This document shows positions 13,985-21,507 of a stretch of DNA of 22,472 bases, in pieces. The number at the start of each line of letters is the position of its first letter. The stretch's first letter is position 1. Under the pieces are notes generated by a model that was not told where the DNA came from, did no database searches, and was given only the letters and a program-made list of their open reading frames with translations. Both the position numbers and the translations under genes were made by a program. Location of the stretch: NCBI GenBank assembly GCA_025464275.1, contig JAODGR010000050.1, positions 1 to 22,472 of the forward strand. The letters are read 5' to 3'. Source of the DNA: Methanosarcinales archaeon (GTDB taxonomy: Archaea; Halobacteriota; Syntropharchaeia; Alkanophagales; Methanospirareceae).

Positions 13985-15109
13985 ATGCCTGGGAATTCGT
14001 TCGGACACATCTTCCGGGTGACCACCTGGGGCGAGTCGCACGGTGAAGCCATAGGAGTGGTGGTGGATGGTTGCCCCGCGGGGGTTGAACTCTCGGTCGA
14101 GGAGATACAGCGCGAACTGGACAGGCGGAAGCCGGGTCTGAGCGAGATAACGAGTGAGAGGCGTGAAGCGGATGAGGTGCAGATACTCTCCGGGGTATTC
14201 AATGGTAAAACACTCGGATCGCCGATATCCATGCTCGTATGGAACAGGGATGTGGATTCCACGCCATATGAAGCGATGAAGCACATTCCGAGACCCGGTC
14301 AGGCGGATTATACTTATCAGATGAAGTACGGACTGCGTGATTATCGTGGTGGTGGACGTGCATCTGGCAGGGAGACAGTTGCAAGGGTCGCAGCAGGTGC
14401 AATAGCGAAGAAGGTCCTGGCATACCACGGTATCGAAATTGTGGGGCATGTGGTGGAGATTGGTGGTATAAGAGCAGAGAGGGTGGGAGGGGCAGGGGGA
14501 GTGAGAGTGGCAGAGATAAAGAGGAACGCAGCAACGAATGCAGTGAGGTGTGCGGATTTGGAAGCCGCGGTGCAGATGGAGGAGCGGATAAAGGAGGTGA
14601 AAAGGGAGGGTGATAGTGTGGGCGGGCTCGTGGAGGTGATTGCGACAGGTGTCCCGCCTGGACTGGGTGAGCCGGTCTTCGATAAGCTCGATGCGGAACT
14701 GGCGAAGGCACTTATGAGTATCGGTGCGGTGAAGGGTGTGGAGATAGGAGCAGGATTCGCAGCAGCGAGGATGCGAGGTAGCGAGATGAATGACGAATTT
14801 TACATAGGTGAGGGGAGGATAAGGACGAGGACGAACCATGCAGGCGGCATTCTGGGCGGTATATCAACGGGCGAGCCAGTGATATGCAGGGTGGCGGTGA
14901 AACCCACAGCATCCATTGCAAAGCCGCAGCGAAGTGTGGACATGGAGCGGATGGAGGAGGTGGAGCTGAGGATAAGAGGCAGGCACGACCCATGTATATG
15001 CCCCAGGATAGTGCCGGTAGCAGAGGCGATGGTCGCACTTGTGCTCGTGGATTACCTCTTGCAGATGCGAGCCACCAGTAGCAGCGATTGTACGCTCTGT
15101 GTGACGTGA
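13985..15109 (+). CDS. aroC: Chorismate synthase
   Basis: AroC makes chorismate from 5-enolpyruvylshikimate 3-phosphate using reduced FMN, the last common step to aromatic amino acids. The 374-residue protein has WGESHG at 15-20 with catalytic His19, YRGGGRASGRETVARVAAG near 119-138, RTNHAGGILGGISTGEP near 280-296, and the C-terminal HDPCICPRIVPVAEAMVALVLVDY. The second normally invariant catalytic histidine, in RPGHAD, is Gln106 (codon CAG at 14300-14302). The rest of the protein is intact and normal in length, so this is more likely a lineage variant than decay. It is probably leaderless. priL follows after 16 bases. Confidence 0.95.
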   Translation: MPGNSFGHIFRVTTWGESHGEAIGVVVDGCPAGVELSVEEIQRELDRRKPGLSEITSERREADEVQILSGVFNGKTLGSPISMLVWNRDVDSTPYEAMKHIPRPGQADYTYQMKYGLRDYRGGGRASGRETVARVAAGAIAKKVLAYHGIEIVGHVVEIGGIRAERVGGAGGVRVAEIKRNAATNAVRCADLEAAVQMEERIKEVKREGDSVGGLVEVIATGVPPGLGEPVFDKLDAELAKALMSIGAVKGVEIGAGFAAARMRGSEMNDEFYIGEGRIRTRTNHAGGILGGISTGEPVICRVAVKPTASIAKPQRSVDMERMEEVELRIRGRHDPCICPRIVPVAEAMVALVLVDYLLQMRATSSSDCTLCVT

Positions 15110-15125
15110 CAGAGGTAAGGTTGAG

Positions 15126-16229
15126 ATGTTAGAACCGGGTTTTTTGTGCCTTTACCCTTTCCTCTCCGCGGCATCGGGCTATGTGAACAAGGCGGGACTC
15201 ACCCTTGAGGACCTCATCAGCTCAGCTTCTGCGAGGATGCGGGCTAAAGAGCGAGTAATAGAAGCTATAAGAACGGGGATAATCGTCCGACCTGTGATAA
15301 CACATGATGCACAGGCGCAGATGGAGCTGTTATCATACCCATTTGCCCGTATCCTCGTATCCTGCATCCATGACTCCTATCTCATCCGGAGATACGCATT
15401 AGCGGAGGCAAAAGGTGCGCATAAGCGTCTGCTGGAGGATTTGAGTGCCACTGCCGGTGGTATGAGCAGTGGTGCGGGCGCGGGTGCGGGTGTGGGTACC
15501 GGTACTGGTACTGGTAGAGTACTCATCCATGAGCTGGCGGAAGACCTGGGCATACATGCTGAATTCCTCCCACACCGGTCTGGGGTTAGGGTTCATTTCA
15601 CCGATTATCTGCGACTATCTGTTAATCTCAGGGACAGGAGATGGAAACTCGTGAATCGGAGCATGGTGCGTGGCAAGGTACGACTCGAGATGGGTGAATT
15701 TGTGCGGATAATCCAGGAAGCGATGTACGAGCGGATAGTGAAAGACCTGCCGCTGGATGTCCCCGCTGAGATCTGCGATTCACTGAAGGAGCATATCGAG
15801 CATATAAAGAATGAGCTGGCGCTCAGGCGTAATAAGCATGAAGAGCTCCGTGGTCCATCGGGTGGCGACACGGGCGCGTTCCCGCCTTGTATGATACACA
15901 TCCTGAACAATCTGAGGGAGGGTGTGAACGTACCCCACAGTGCACGCTTCGCTGTCACCGCTTTCCTCTTGAATGCCGGGCTGTCTGTGGATGAGGTGAT
16001 AGAACTATACAGGAACTCACCCGATTTTGACGAAGCACGGACGAGGTATCAGGTAGAGCATATCGCAGGTACCAAGAGCGGCACCCGATATACCGCTCCA
16101 TCGTGTGCCACGATGCGTACGTATGGCAACTGTGTGGGCAAAGATGAGCTATGTGAGAAGATTTCTCATCCACTGAGCTATTACAGACTGAAAATAAGAT
16201 CGAAGTTGAAGCAGGGGGAGAAAAAATAG
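15126..16229 (+). CDS. priL: DNA primase large subunit
   Basis: PriL is the non-catalytic iron-sulfur subunit of the archaeal/eukaryotic primase that pairs with PriS to start RNA/DNA primers. The 367-residue protein begins with the helical PriL N domain (LYPFLSAASGYV). It ends in the [4Fe-4S] domain, whose ligands are Cys255 (FPPCMIHILNN), Cys327, Cys336 and Cys343, with the family ending HPLSYYRLKI. The helix HSARFAVTAFLLNAG near 271-285 is also typical. A Gly/Ala then Gly/Thr repeat (116-130) interrupts the N domain. GAGGTAAGG lies about 5 bases before ATG 15126. It is probably cotranscribed with aroC; priS is not in the window. Confidence 0.93.
   Translation: MLEPGFLCLYPFLSAASGYVNKAGLTLEDLISSASARMRAKERVIEAIRTGIIVRPVITHDAQAQMELLSYPFARILVSCIHDSYLIRRYALAEAKGAHKRLLEDLSATAGGMSSGAGAGAGVGTGTGTGRVLIHELAEDLGIHAEFLPHRSGVRVHFTDYLRLSVNLRDRRWKLVNRSMVRGKVRLEMGEFVRIIQEAMYERIVKDLPLDVPAEICDSLKEHIEHIKNELALRRNKHEELRGPSGGDTGAFPPCMIHILNNLREGVNVPHSARFAVTAFLLNAGLSVDEVIELYRNSPDFDEARTRYQVEHIAGTKSGTRYTAPSCATMRTYGNCVGKDELCEKISHPLSYYRLKIRSKLKQGEKK
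15471..15515. repeat. In-frame Gly-Ala/Gly-Thr hexamer repeat in priL
   Basis: GGTGCGGGCGCG-type units followed by GGTACT-type units encode GAGAGAGVGTGTGTG. The unit is two codons, so copy-number change would not shift the frame. Confidence 0.85.
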
Positions 16230-16234
16230 AAAAG

Positions 16235-16242
16235 CTTATATC
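16235..16242 (+). promoter_or_regulatory. Candidate TATA box for the redox operon
   Basis: CTTATATC follows an A-rich stretch (16221-16233) just after priL. A start near 16264 would give a 28-base leader ending in AAGGAATAAGGA before ATG 16292. Confidence 0.5.
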
Positions 16243-16291
16243 CCTGCTCGCTCCAATCCCTCAACAGATAAACAGATATAAGGAATAAGGA

Positions 16292-16753
16292 ATGGAGAGA
16301 ATAGACCTGAATCGGGTGGATGAGATAATAGATAGATATAGTGGTGAGGAGGGGGTATTGATTCAGTTGCTACTCGATTTGCAGAGCGAGTTCAACTGGA
16401 TACCAAGAGAAGCAATTGCACGAATAAGTGAGCGATTGCACGTTCCAAAGAGTCAGATATACCGTATAGCGAGTTTTTACAAGGCGATGAGCCTCATCCC
16501 TATTGGGCGGCATGTGATACAGGTGTGTCTGGGTACTGCGTGTCAGGTGCGGGGAGCACCCCGGATTATGAGCCGGATAAAGGAGAGTCTGGGTATAGAA
16601 GAGGGAGAGACGACGCCGGATATGAGATTCACACTCAGGCGGGTGAACTGTCTGGGTTGTTGTGCCATGGGACCGGTAGTGGTGGTGGACGGAGAGTACC
16701 ACGGTAAAGTAACGCCTTCGGATGTGAAGGAGATTCTGGAGCGATACACGTAG
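16292..16753 (+). CDS. NuoE/HydC-like [2Fe-2S] thioredoxin-fold subunit
   Basis: A 153-residue protein of the 24-kDa NuoE family: an N-terminal helical bundle (VLIQLLLDLQSEFNWIPREA, then IYRIASFYKAM) and a thioredoxin-like domain. That domain binds a [2Fe-2S] cluster through Cys79 and Cys84 (CLGTAC) and Cys120 and Cys124 (CLGCC), with a spare Cys123. In complex I, NAD-linked hydrogenases and bifurcating hydrogenases this subunit sits against the FMN subunit and stores or relays one electron. It is the first gene of the three-gene redox operon; the NuoF-like gene follows after 38 bases. There are no membrane segments, so a soluble complex is expected. Confidence 0.9.
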   Translation: MERIDLNRVDEIIDRYSGEEGVLIQLLLDLQSEFNWIPREAIARISERLHVPKSQIYRIASFYKAMSLIPIGRHVIQVCLGTACQVRGAPRIMSRIKESLGIEEGETTPDMRFTLRRVNCLGCCAMGPVVVVDGEYHGKVTPSDVKEILERYT

Positions 16754-16791
16754 TACAAAACAAAACAAGATAGAAGAACCGTAAAGGATAA

Positions 16792-18723
16792 ATGCCTCGA
16801 ATAAGGAGTAAAGAGGACCTTTTGGCGTTACAGAGGGAGTTACTATCGAAACGCGACCCGAATAAAACACTTATAACACTCTGCTCCGGTACTGCATGCC
16901 GGGCTACCGGTAGTGATGCCGTTGCCGCTGCTATAAAGACCGAGCTGGAGAAGCAGGGCTTAACTGATAGAGTGAGTTTCAAAAGAACCGGCTGTCATGG
17001 ATTCTGTGAACGCGGACCGATAATCACCATCCATCCCAGGGGTGTATGTTATCTCAATGTAAAGCCAGAGGACGTACCGGAGATAATCGCCAGGAGCGTA
17101 AAGGGGGATGAGATCATTGAACGTCTGCTCTATAAAGATCCCGCTACCGGGGAGCGAATAGTGGAGGAATCGGAGATTCCATTCTATAAACATCAGACCA
17201 GACTCGTATTCGGCGATAACCCCGTAATTGACCCCACGAATATCGAGGATTATATCGTAATCGGGGGTTATCAGGCACTGGCTAAGGTGCTGGAGGAGAT
17301 GACGCCGGAGGAGGTACTGGAGGAGGTGAAACGTGCGAATTTACGTGGTCGAGGCGGGGGTGGCTTCCCGGCGGGGCGGAAGTGGGAGTCAACGAGGAAC
17401 GCACCGGGCGAGCCCAAGTATGTGATTGTGAATTGCGATGAAGGTGACCCCGGAGCTTACATGGACCGCTCACTCATGGAGGGTAACCCGCACAGGGTTC
17501 TTGAGGGTTTGACCATCGGTGCTTATGCCATAGGCTCGCATCAGGGCTTCGTCTATGTGCGGGAGGAATACCCACTGGCGGTGAAGAACCTGAATATTGC
17601 GCTTGAGCAGGCACGTGAATATGGCTTCCTCGGCGATGATATCCTCGGTTCGGGCTTCTATTTCGATGTGAAGGTGCACAGGGGTGCGGGTGCTTTTGTA
17701 TCCGGAGAGTCCAGTGCATTGATGAATGCAATAGAGGGAAAAGTGGGCGAGCCGAGACCGAAGTACATACATACCTCGGAGAGTGGAATATGGGAGAAGC
17801 CGAGCGATTTGAACAATGTAGAGACGTGGGCGAATGTACCACTGATAATCGAGAAGGGGGCTGAGTGGTTCAACTCCATAGGTACGGAGCATAGCAAGGG
17901 TACGAAGATCTTCTCGCTCGTTGGTGTGGTAAATAATACGGGGCTGGTGGAGGTGCCGATGGGGACCACGCTGCGGGATATAATATACAAGATAGGGGGA
18001 GGTATTCGTGGAGGTAAGAAGTTCAAAGCAGTTCAGACAGGTGGACCCTCAGGAGGAGTGATTCCGGAGCAGTATCTCGATACCCCGGTTGACTTCGACG
18101 AGCTCACGAGATTGGGCTCGATGATGGGCTCGGGTGGTATGATAGTGATGGATGAGGATACCTGCATCGTGGATATTGCACGTTACTTCGTGGATTTCCT
18201 CTGTGATGAGTCCTGTGGTAAGTGCGTGCCATGTCGTGAGGGTCTGAAACGTCTGCGTGAGATACTGAATCGTATAGTTTCAGGTAGGGGAGAGGAGGGA
18301 GATATAGAACTGCTGGAGGAGATAGCACAGGTGATGAAGAAGGCGTCATTATGTGCACTCGGCACGACGGCAGCAAATCCCACTCTGAGCACTATTCGAT
18401 ATTTCAGACCGGAATATGAGGCGCATATAAAGGAGAAGAGATGCCCTGCACTGGTCTGTAAAGACCTGATTGCTTACTACATAGAGCCAGAGAGGTGCAT
18501 AGCATGCATGAAATGCCTGAAGAATTGCCCTTCTGGTGCCATAGATGGTGGGAAGAGGAGGATACACGTGATAGACCAGGCGAAATGCATAAAGTGCGGC
18601 ATCTGCTATGATGTATGCCCGCCGAAAGTGCATGCAGTGACGAAGATCTCAGGCAAGCCGGTGCCGCCACCTCTACCTGAATCTGAGCGGATGATTGAGA
18701 GGAAGGGTGGAGGAGGGAGATGA
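16792..18723 (+). CDS. NuoF/HydB-like FMN and NAD(P)-binding subunit with extra iron-sulfur domains
   Basis: This 643-residue protein has three parts. Residues 25-105 are a thioredoxin-like [2Fe-2S] domain (Cys31, 36, 68, 72). Residues 130-545 are the NuoF core, with FMN/NAD-binding RGRGGGGFP at 185-193, CDEGDPGAYMDRS, GAGAFVSGESSAL at 298-310, an SLBB domain, and a [4Fe-4S] site (Cys475, 478, 481, 521). The C terminus carries two [4Fe-4S] ferredoxin motifs (Cys569/572/575/579 and Cys599/602/605/609). This order is that of HydB of bifurcating hydrogenases and HndC, not plain NuoF. The loop usually GEET reads GESS here, which may affect nucleotide choice. It accepts or donates electrons at FMN. 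Its TGA overlaps the next ATG (ATGA). Confidence 0.92.
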   Translation: MPRIRSKEDLLALQRELLSKRDPNKTLITLCSGTACRATGSDAVAAAIKTELEKQGLTDRVSFKRTGCHGFCERGPIITIHPRGVCYLNVKPEDVPEIIARSVKGDEIIERLLYKDPATGERIVEESEIPFYKHQTRLVFGDNPVIDPTNIEDYIVIGGYQALAKVLEEMTPEEVLEEVKRANLRGRGGGGFPAGRKWESTRNAPGEPKYVIVNCDEGDPGAYMDRSLMEGNPHRVLEGLTIGAYAIGSHQGFVYVREEYPLAVKNLNIALEQAREYGFLGDDILGSGFYFDVKVHRGAGAFVSGESSALMNAIEGKVGEPRPKYIHTSESGIWEKPSDLNNVETWANVPLIIEKGAEWFNSIGTEHSKGTKIFSLVGVVNNTGLVEVPMGTTLRDIIYKIGGGIRGGKKFKAVQTGGPSGGVIPEQYLDTPVDFDELTRLGSMMGSGGMIVMDEDTCIVDIARYFVDFLCDESCGKCVPCREGLKRLREILNRIVSGRGEEGDIELLEEIAQVMKKASLCALGTTAANPTLSTIRYFRPEYEAHIKEKRCPALVCKDLIAYYIEPERCIACMKCLKNCPSGAIDGGKRRIHVIDQAKCIKCGICYDVCPPKVHAVTKISGKPVPPPLPESERMIERKGGGGR

Positions 18724-20168
18724 GGATGAAGCTCACGATAGACGATAAAGAGGTGGATGCAGAACCCGGACAGACGATTCTGGAGGTGGCTCGCCTCAAT
18801 GGTATTCACATACCTACGCTATGTTACCATCCCGCATTAAAGCCATTCGGGGCATGCCGGCTATGCTCGGTCGAGATAGAGAAGCGTGGTCGTAAGAGGA
18901 TTGTCACCGCGTGCAACTATCCGGTGGAGGATGGTCTGAATGTGCGTACAGAGACGCCGGAGATTATAGAGATAAGGAAGATGCTGATCGAGCTGCTACT
19001 TGCACGGTGCCCGGGTGAGAAGCGGATACAGATGCTGGCAGAAGAATATGGTATCTCGAAACCACGTTTCCCGGTGGAAGAGGAGCACTGTATCCTGTGC
19101 GGGCTATGTGCGCGGGTATGTGAGGAGCTGGTGGGTGTCTCGGCGATAAACTTCATAGCACGAGGTATCGAGCGTAGGGTGGGGACGCCCTATGAAGAGC
19201 TCTCAGATGATTGTATAGGCTGTGGTTCGTGCGCTCTGGTATGCCCTACGGATGCGATCCGGCTGAATAAATGCATATACCCCACGACGGATGAGGATGT
19301 AGCCGAGATAGAGGCGAGGTATCTGGATAGAGGTGGCGAACGAGACGCCGATATAGGAGTTTATTCACGGTTAACAGGAGCGAGATCACAGCTCCAGGGT
19401 CAGGATGGAGGAATGGTCACCACTCTACTCATCACCGGCATTGAACACGGCATCTTCGATGCGGCACTCGTTGTAAGACGAACAGAGGGTTACAAATCAG
19501 CCGCGATTATCACTTCGGACGTGGAGGAGATAAAGGAGGGAAGGGGTACGAAGTATCTACGTGTGCCGATGATACCGCAGATTGTGGATGCATTGCAGTC
19601 ACATCCCGAGTGGAGGCGTATCGGGGTTGTAGGGACACCGTGTGAGGTTCGAGCAGTGAGGAAACTCCAGATGCGGCAACAGCTCGGTGATGACGCCGGT
19701 GACGGAGGTGTGGATGTCACACTTCTTGGGCTGTTCTGTTTCGAGAGTTTTGACTACGAGGGTTTGAAGGAGTTCACAAGAACGCGGTTCGGTATCGAAC
19801 TCGATACGGCGGACAGGACGCAGATAAGCCACGGGCGATTTATTATCGAGGCTGGTGGTCGTGAATACACATGTGACGTCCGCGAGCTTGCGAGCCACGT
19901 ACGTGAAGGCTGCGCATTCTGCACCGATTTCACATCACGACTGGCTGATATCTCCGTAGGCTCGGTTGGTACACCGGATGGTTATTCCACCGTGATTGTG
20001 CGGTCTAAAGAGGGTGAGAAACTCCTCCAGCTGGCTATGGAGGAGTCTGAGTTCCGCATTGAGACTGCAGAGGTGGACAAGCATGAGCTTGTGCGAACAG
20101 CGAGGCTGAAGCGGAGGAGGGCGGAGCGTAATCTGGCGAAGATACTGGAGGGGCTATCTGAGGAGTAA
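18720..20168 (+). CDS. NuoG/HydA-type iron-sulfur arm fused to an F420-binding FrhB/FdhB domain
   Basis: A 482-residue fusion. Residues 1-75 are a plant-type [2Fe-2S] ferredoxin (Cys35, 46, 49, 65). Residues 76-120 correspond to the His/Cys cluster region of NuoG but contain only one Cys (Cys97), so that cluster is lost. Residues 121-190 hold two [4Fe-4S] motifs (Cys124/127/130/134 and Cys165/168/171/175). Residues 215-482 are an FrhB/FdhB domain that binds FAD and F420: GQDGGMVTTLL at 227-237, VVGTPCEVRAV at 303-313, FCFESF, and CAFC at 398-401. Cys308, 340, 398 and 401 are probable [4Fe-4S] ligands. It should pass electrons between F420H2 and the NuoF-like subunit. GGAGGAGGGAG precedes ATG 18720; ATG 18726 is an alternative. 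Confidence 0.9.
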   Translation: MRMKLTIDDKEVDAEPGQTILEVARLNGIHIPTLCYHPALKPFGACRLCSVEIEKRGRKRIVTACNYPVEDGLNVRTETPEIIEIRKMLIELLLARCPGEKRIQMLAEEYGISKPRFPVEEEHCILCGLCARVCEELVGVSAINFIARGIERRVGTPYEELSDDCIGCGSCALVCPTDAIRLNKCIYPTTDEDVAEIEARYLDRGGERDADIGVYSRLTGARSQLQGQDGGMVTTLLITGIEHGIFDAALVVRRTEGYKSAAIITSDVEEIKEGRGTKYLRVPMIPQIVDALQSHPEWRRIGVVGTPCEVRAVRKLQMRQQLGDDAGDGGVDVTLLGLFCFESFDYEGLKEFTRTRFGIELDTADRTQISHGRFIIEAGGREYTCDVRELASHVREGCAFCTDFTSRLADISVGSVGTPDGYSTVIVRSKEGEKLLQLAMEESEFRIETAEVDKHELVRTARLKRRRAERNLAKILEGLSEE

Positions 20169-20189
20169 GAGCAAGGAGCAGGGCAAGGC

Positions 20190-20200
20190 AATTATAATTA
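20190..20200 (+). promoter_or_regulatory. Candidate TATA box for mre11
   Basis: AATTATAATTA, whose first ten bases are a perfect palindrome, lies in the spacer after the redox operon. A start about 26 bases downstream gives a leader of about 50 bases containing the hairpin at 20244-20263. Confidence 0.45.
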
Positions 20201-20220
20201 GGTGAGTATGAGTAAAGAGT

Positions 20221-20234
20221 AATGTGTAATGTGT
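20221..20234. repeat. Intergenic 7-base repeat AATGTGT x2
   Basis: Two exact copies of AATGTGT stand in the mre11 leader region, preceded by looser GAGTATGAGTAAAGAGT repeats. Like other spacers here it has a 7-base period. Confidence 0.6.
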
Positions 20235-20243
20235 AAGTGATTA

Positions 20244-20263
20244 TCACCCCGGGCTGGGGGTGA
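20244..20263 (+). promoter_or_regulatory. Hairpin covering the mre11 ribosome binding site
   Basis: TCACCCC (20244-20250) and GGGGTGA (20257-20263) form a perfect 7-base-pair stem with a 6-base loop GGGCTG. The right arm is the Shine-Dalgarno sequence, 7 bases from ATG 20271, so folding would hide it. Five G-C pairs make it stable in its length class. Confidence 0.6.
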
Positions 20264-20270
20264 CATGGTA

Positions 20271-21479
20271 ATGAAGCGAATATTCCATGTTGCGGATACG
20301 CACATAGGCTATTCAGCATATCGGAAGATGGATGAAGCGAGCGGGCTGAACCAGAGGGAGGTGGATACCTATGCAGCATTCAGGCAGTTTATTGACTGTG
20401 CAGTGAATGAGAAGCCGGATGCTGTCTTGCATGCGGGCGATCTGTTCGATTCGGTACGCCCGACCAATCGCGCCATATCGTTCGCGCTCACGCAGATATT
20501 GAGATTGAGCGAGGCGGGTATACCGTTTGTGGTGATCTCAGGCAATCACGAGACACCACGGTTGAAAGAGACAGGCAGCGTTTTCAGCCTGTTCGAGCAT
20601 ATTCCGGGTGTGTATGTGGTGTATAAGAACATGTATGAGCTCGTTGAGCTGGATGGCATTACGATTCATGCAGTTCCGCACTGCGAAGATATAGAGCGAG
20701 AGAAGGACAGGATAGAGATAGGGAATGAAGGTGAAGGTGAAAATGAAGGTGAAGTTTTTAATCTGGCAATGCTGCATGCCGGTATCAGTGCTGGCGGTAA
20801 GACGGAGCCTGCATTCATGATGGGTGAGATAAACGAGCAGATAGTCAGTATAGATAACCTCCTCGATAAGGGGCTTGATTACATCGCTCTGGGGCATTAT
20901 CACAGGTGTACAAAGGTGGCAGATAACGCTTATTATTCAGGCTCAACAGAACGGTTCAGCTTCAACGAAGTAGCCGATACAAAGGGGTTTCTTGATGTTC
21001 AGCTGCACAAAGACAGGACAGTGGTTAAGTTTCGCCCGCTACATATAAGGGAGATGGTGGACCTTGAGCCTGTGGTCTGCGACGGTCTCAATGCACAGGA
21101 GCTCACACAGGTAATCAAAACCCGAATCAATAATTGCCACCCGGATGGTAAGATAGTGAGGTTGAAAGTGCTCGGGATACCGTTTCACGTGTATCACGCA
21201 CTGGATTTCGATGAGTTCAAACGCTTGACGAGGAATGCAGTTCATTTTGAGCTGAGGTATGAGTTCAAGCGAGAGGATGGTGGACCCTACACATCAGCTA
21301 CTCAGAGCTCCGTCCGGTTTCAGGCGCTTCATACCGAGTTTGAGAAGTTTATTGATGGTTACATAGAGGTAGCAGCGGGAGGAGGTAGTGACCCGGACCA
21401 GGGTATAGACCGTAAGCGATTGAAGGAGCTGGGATTGAGATACATGCGCGATTGGACGCGGGGAGATGAAGAAGATTGA
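20271..21479 (+). CDS. mre11: Mre11 DNA double-strand-break repair nuclease
   Basis: Mre11 is the Mn-dependent nuclease that with Rad50 processes DNA ends. The 402-residue protein has the five phosphoesterase motifs: VADTHIG with Asp9 and His11, HAGDLFD with Asp57, SGNHE with Asn92 and His93, LHAG, and LGHYHR; a capping domain follows to the C terminus. I prefer ATG 20271 to ATG 20265, because GGGGGTGA ends 7 bases before the former but only 1 base before the latter. A GEGENEGE repeat is encoded near 20725-20757. rad50, herA and nurA, often adjacent in archaea, do not follow: the next gene is an unrelated membrane protein. The tail GDEED runs into an intergenic repeat. Confidence 0.93.
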   Translation: MKRIFHVADTHIGYSAYRKMDEASGLNQREVDTYAAFRQFIDCAVNEKPDAVLHAGDLFDSVRPTNRAISFALTQILRLSEAGIPFVVISGNHETPRLKETGSVFSLFEHIPGVYVVYKNMYELVELDGITIHAVPHCEDIEREKDRIEIGNEGEGENEGEVFNLAMLHAGISAGGKTEPAFMMGEINEQIVSIDNLLDKGLDYIALGHYHRCTKVADNAYYSGSTERFSFNEVADTKGFLDVQLHKDRTVVKFRPLHIREMVDLEPVVCDGLNAQELTQVIKTRINNCHPDGKIVRLKVLGIPFHVYHALDFDEFKRLTRNAVHFELRYEFKREDGGPYTSATQSSVRFQALHTEFEKFIDGYIEVAAGGGSDPDQGIDRKRLKELGLRYMRDWTRGDEED

Positions 21480-21500
21480 GGAGATTGAGGAGATTGAGAT
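21474..21500. repeat. 9-base repeat GATTGAGGA at the mre11 3' end
   Basis: GATTGAGGA occurs twice in tandem plus a partial third copy, starting in the last codons of mre11 and including its stop codon. Confidence 0.8.
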
Positions 21501-21507
21501 GAATTGA

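Noticed and set aside
13948..14286. 113-residue N-terminal extension of the ThiF-like protein
   Set aside because: It is wholly antisense to the conserved start of aroC and is a low-complexity, Ser/Thr-rich shadow translation.
13940..14839. Long open frame (299 codons) antisense to aroC
   Set aside because: Its composition (many His, Arg, Cys, Tyr) is that of a reverse-complement shadow of a well-conserved enzyme. The same applies to long antisense frames over mcm, the NuoF-like gene and the marker-2-like gene.
16292..20168. Respiratory complex I (Nuo/Fpo) operon
   Set aside because: Only NuoE-, NuoF- and NuoG-N-like parts exist; there are no membrane subunits (NuoH, L, M, N) or NuoB/C/D/I in the cluster, and the NuoF-like protein has HydB-type extra domains.
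20169..20264. A riboswitch in the mre11 leader
   Set aside because: Apart from the single 7-base-pair hairpin there is no multi-helix structure or recognisable ligand-binding core.
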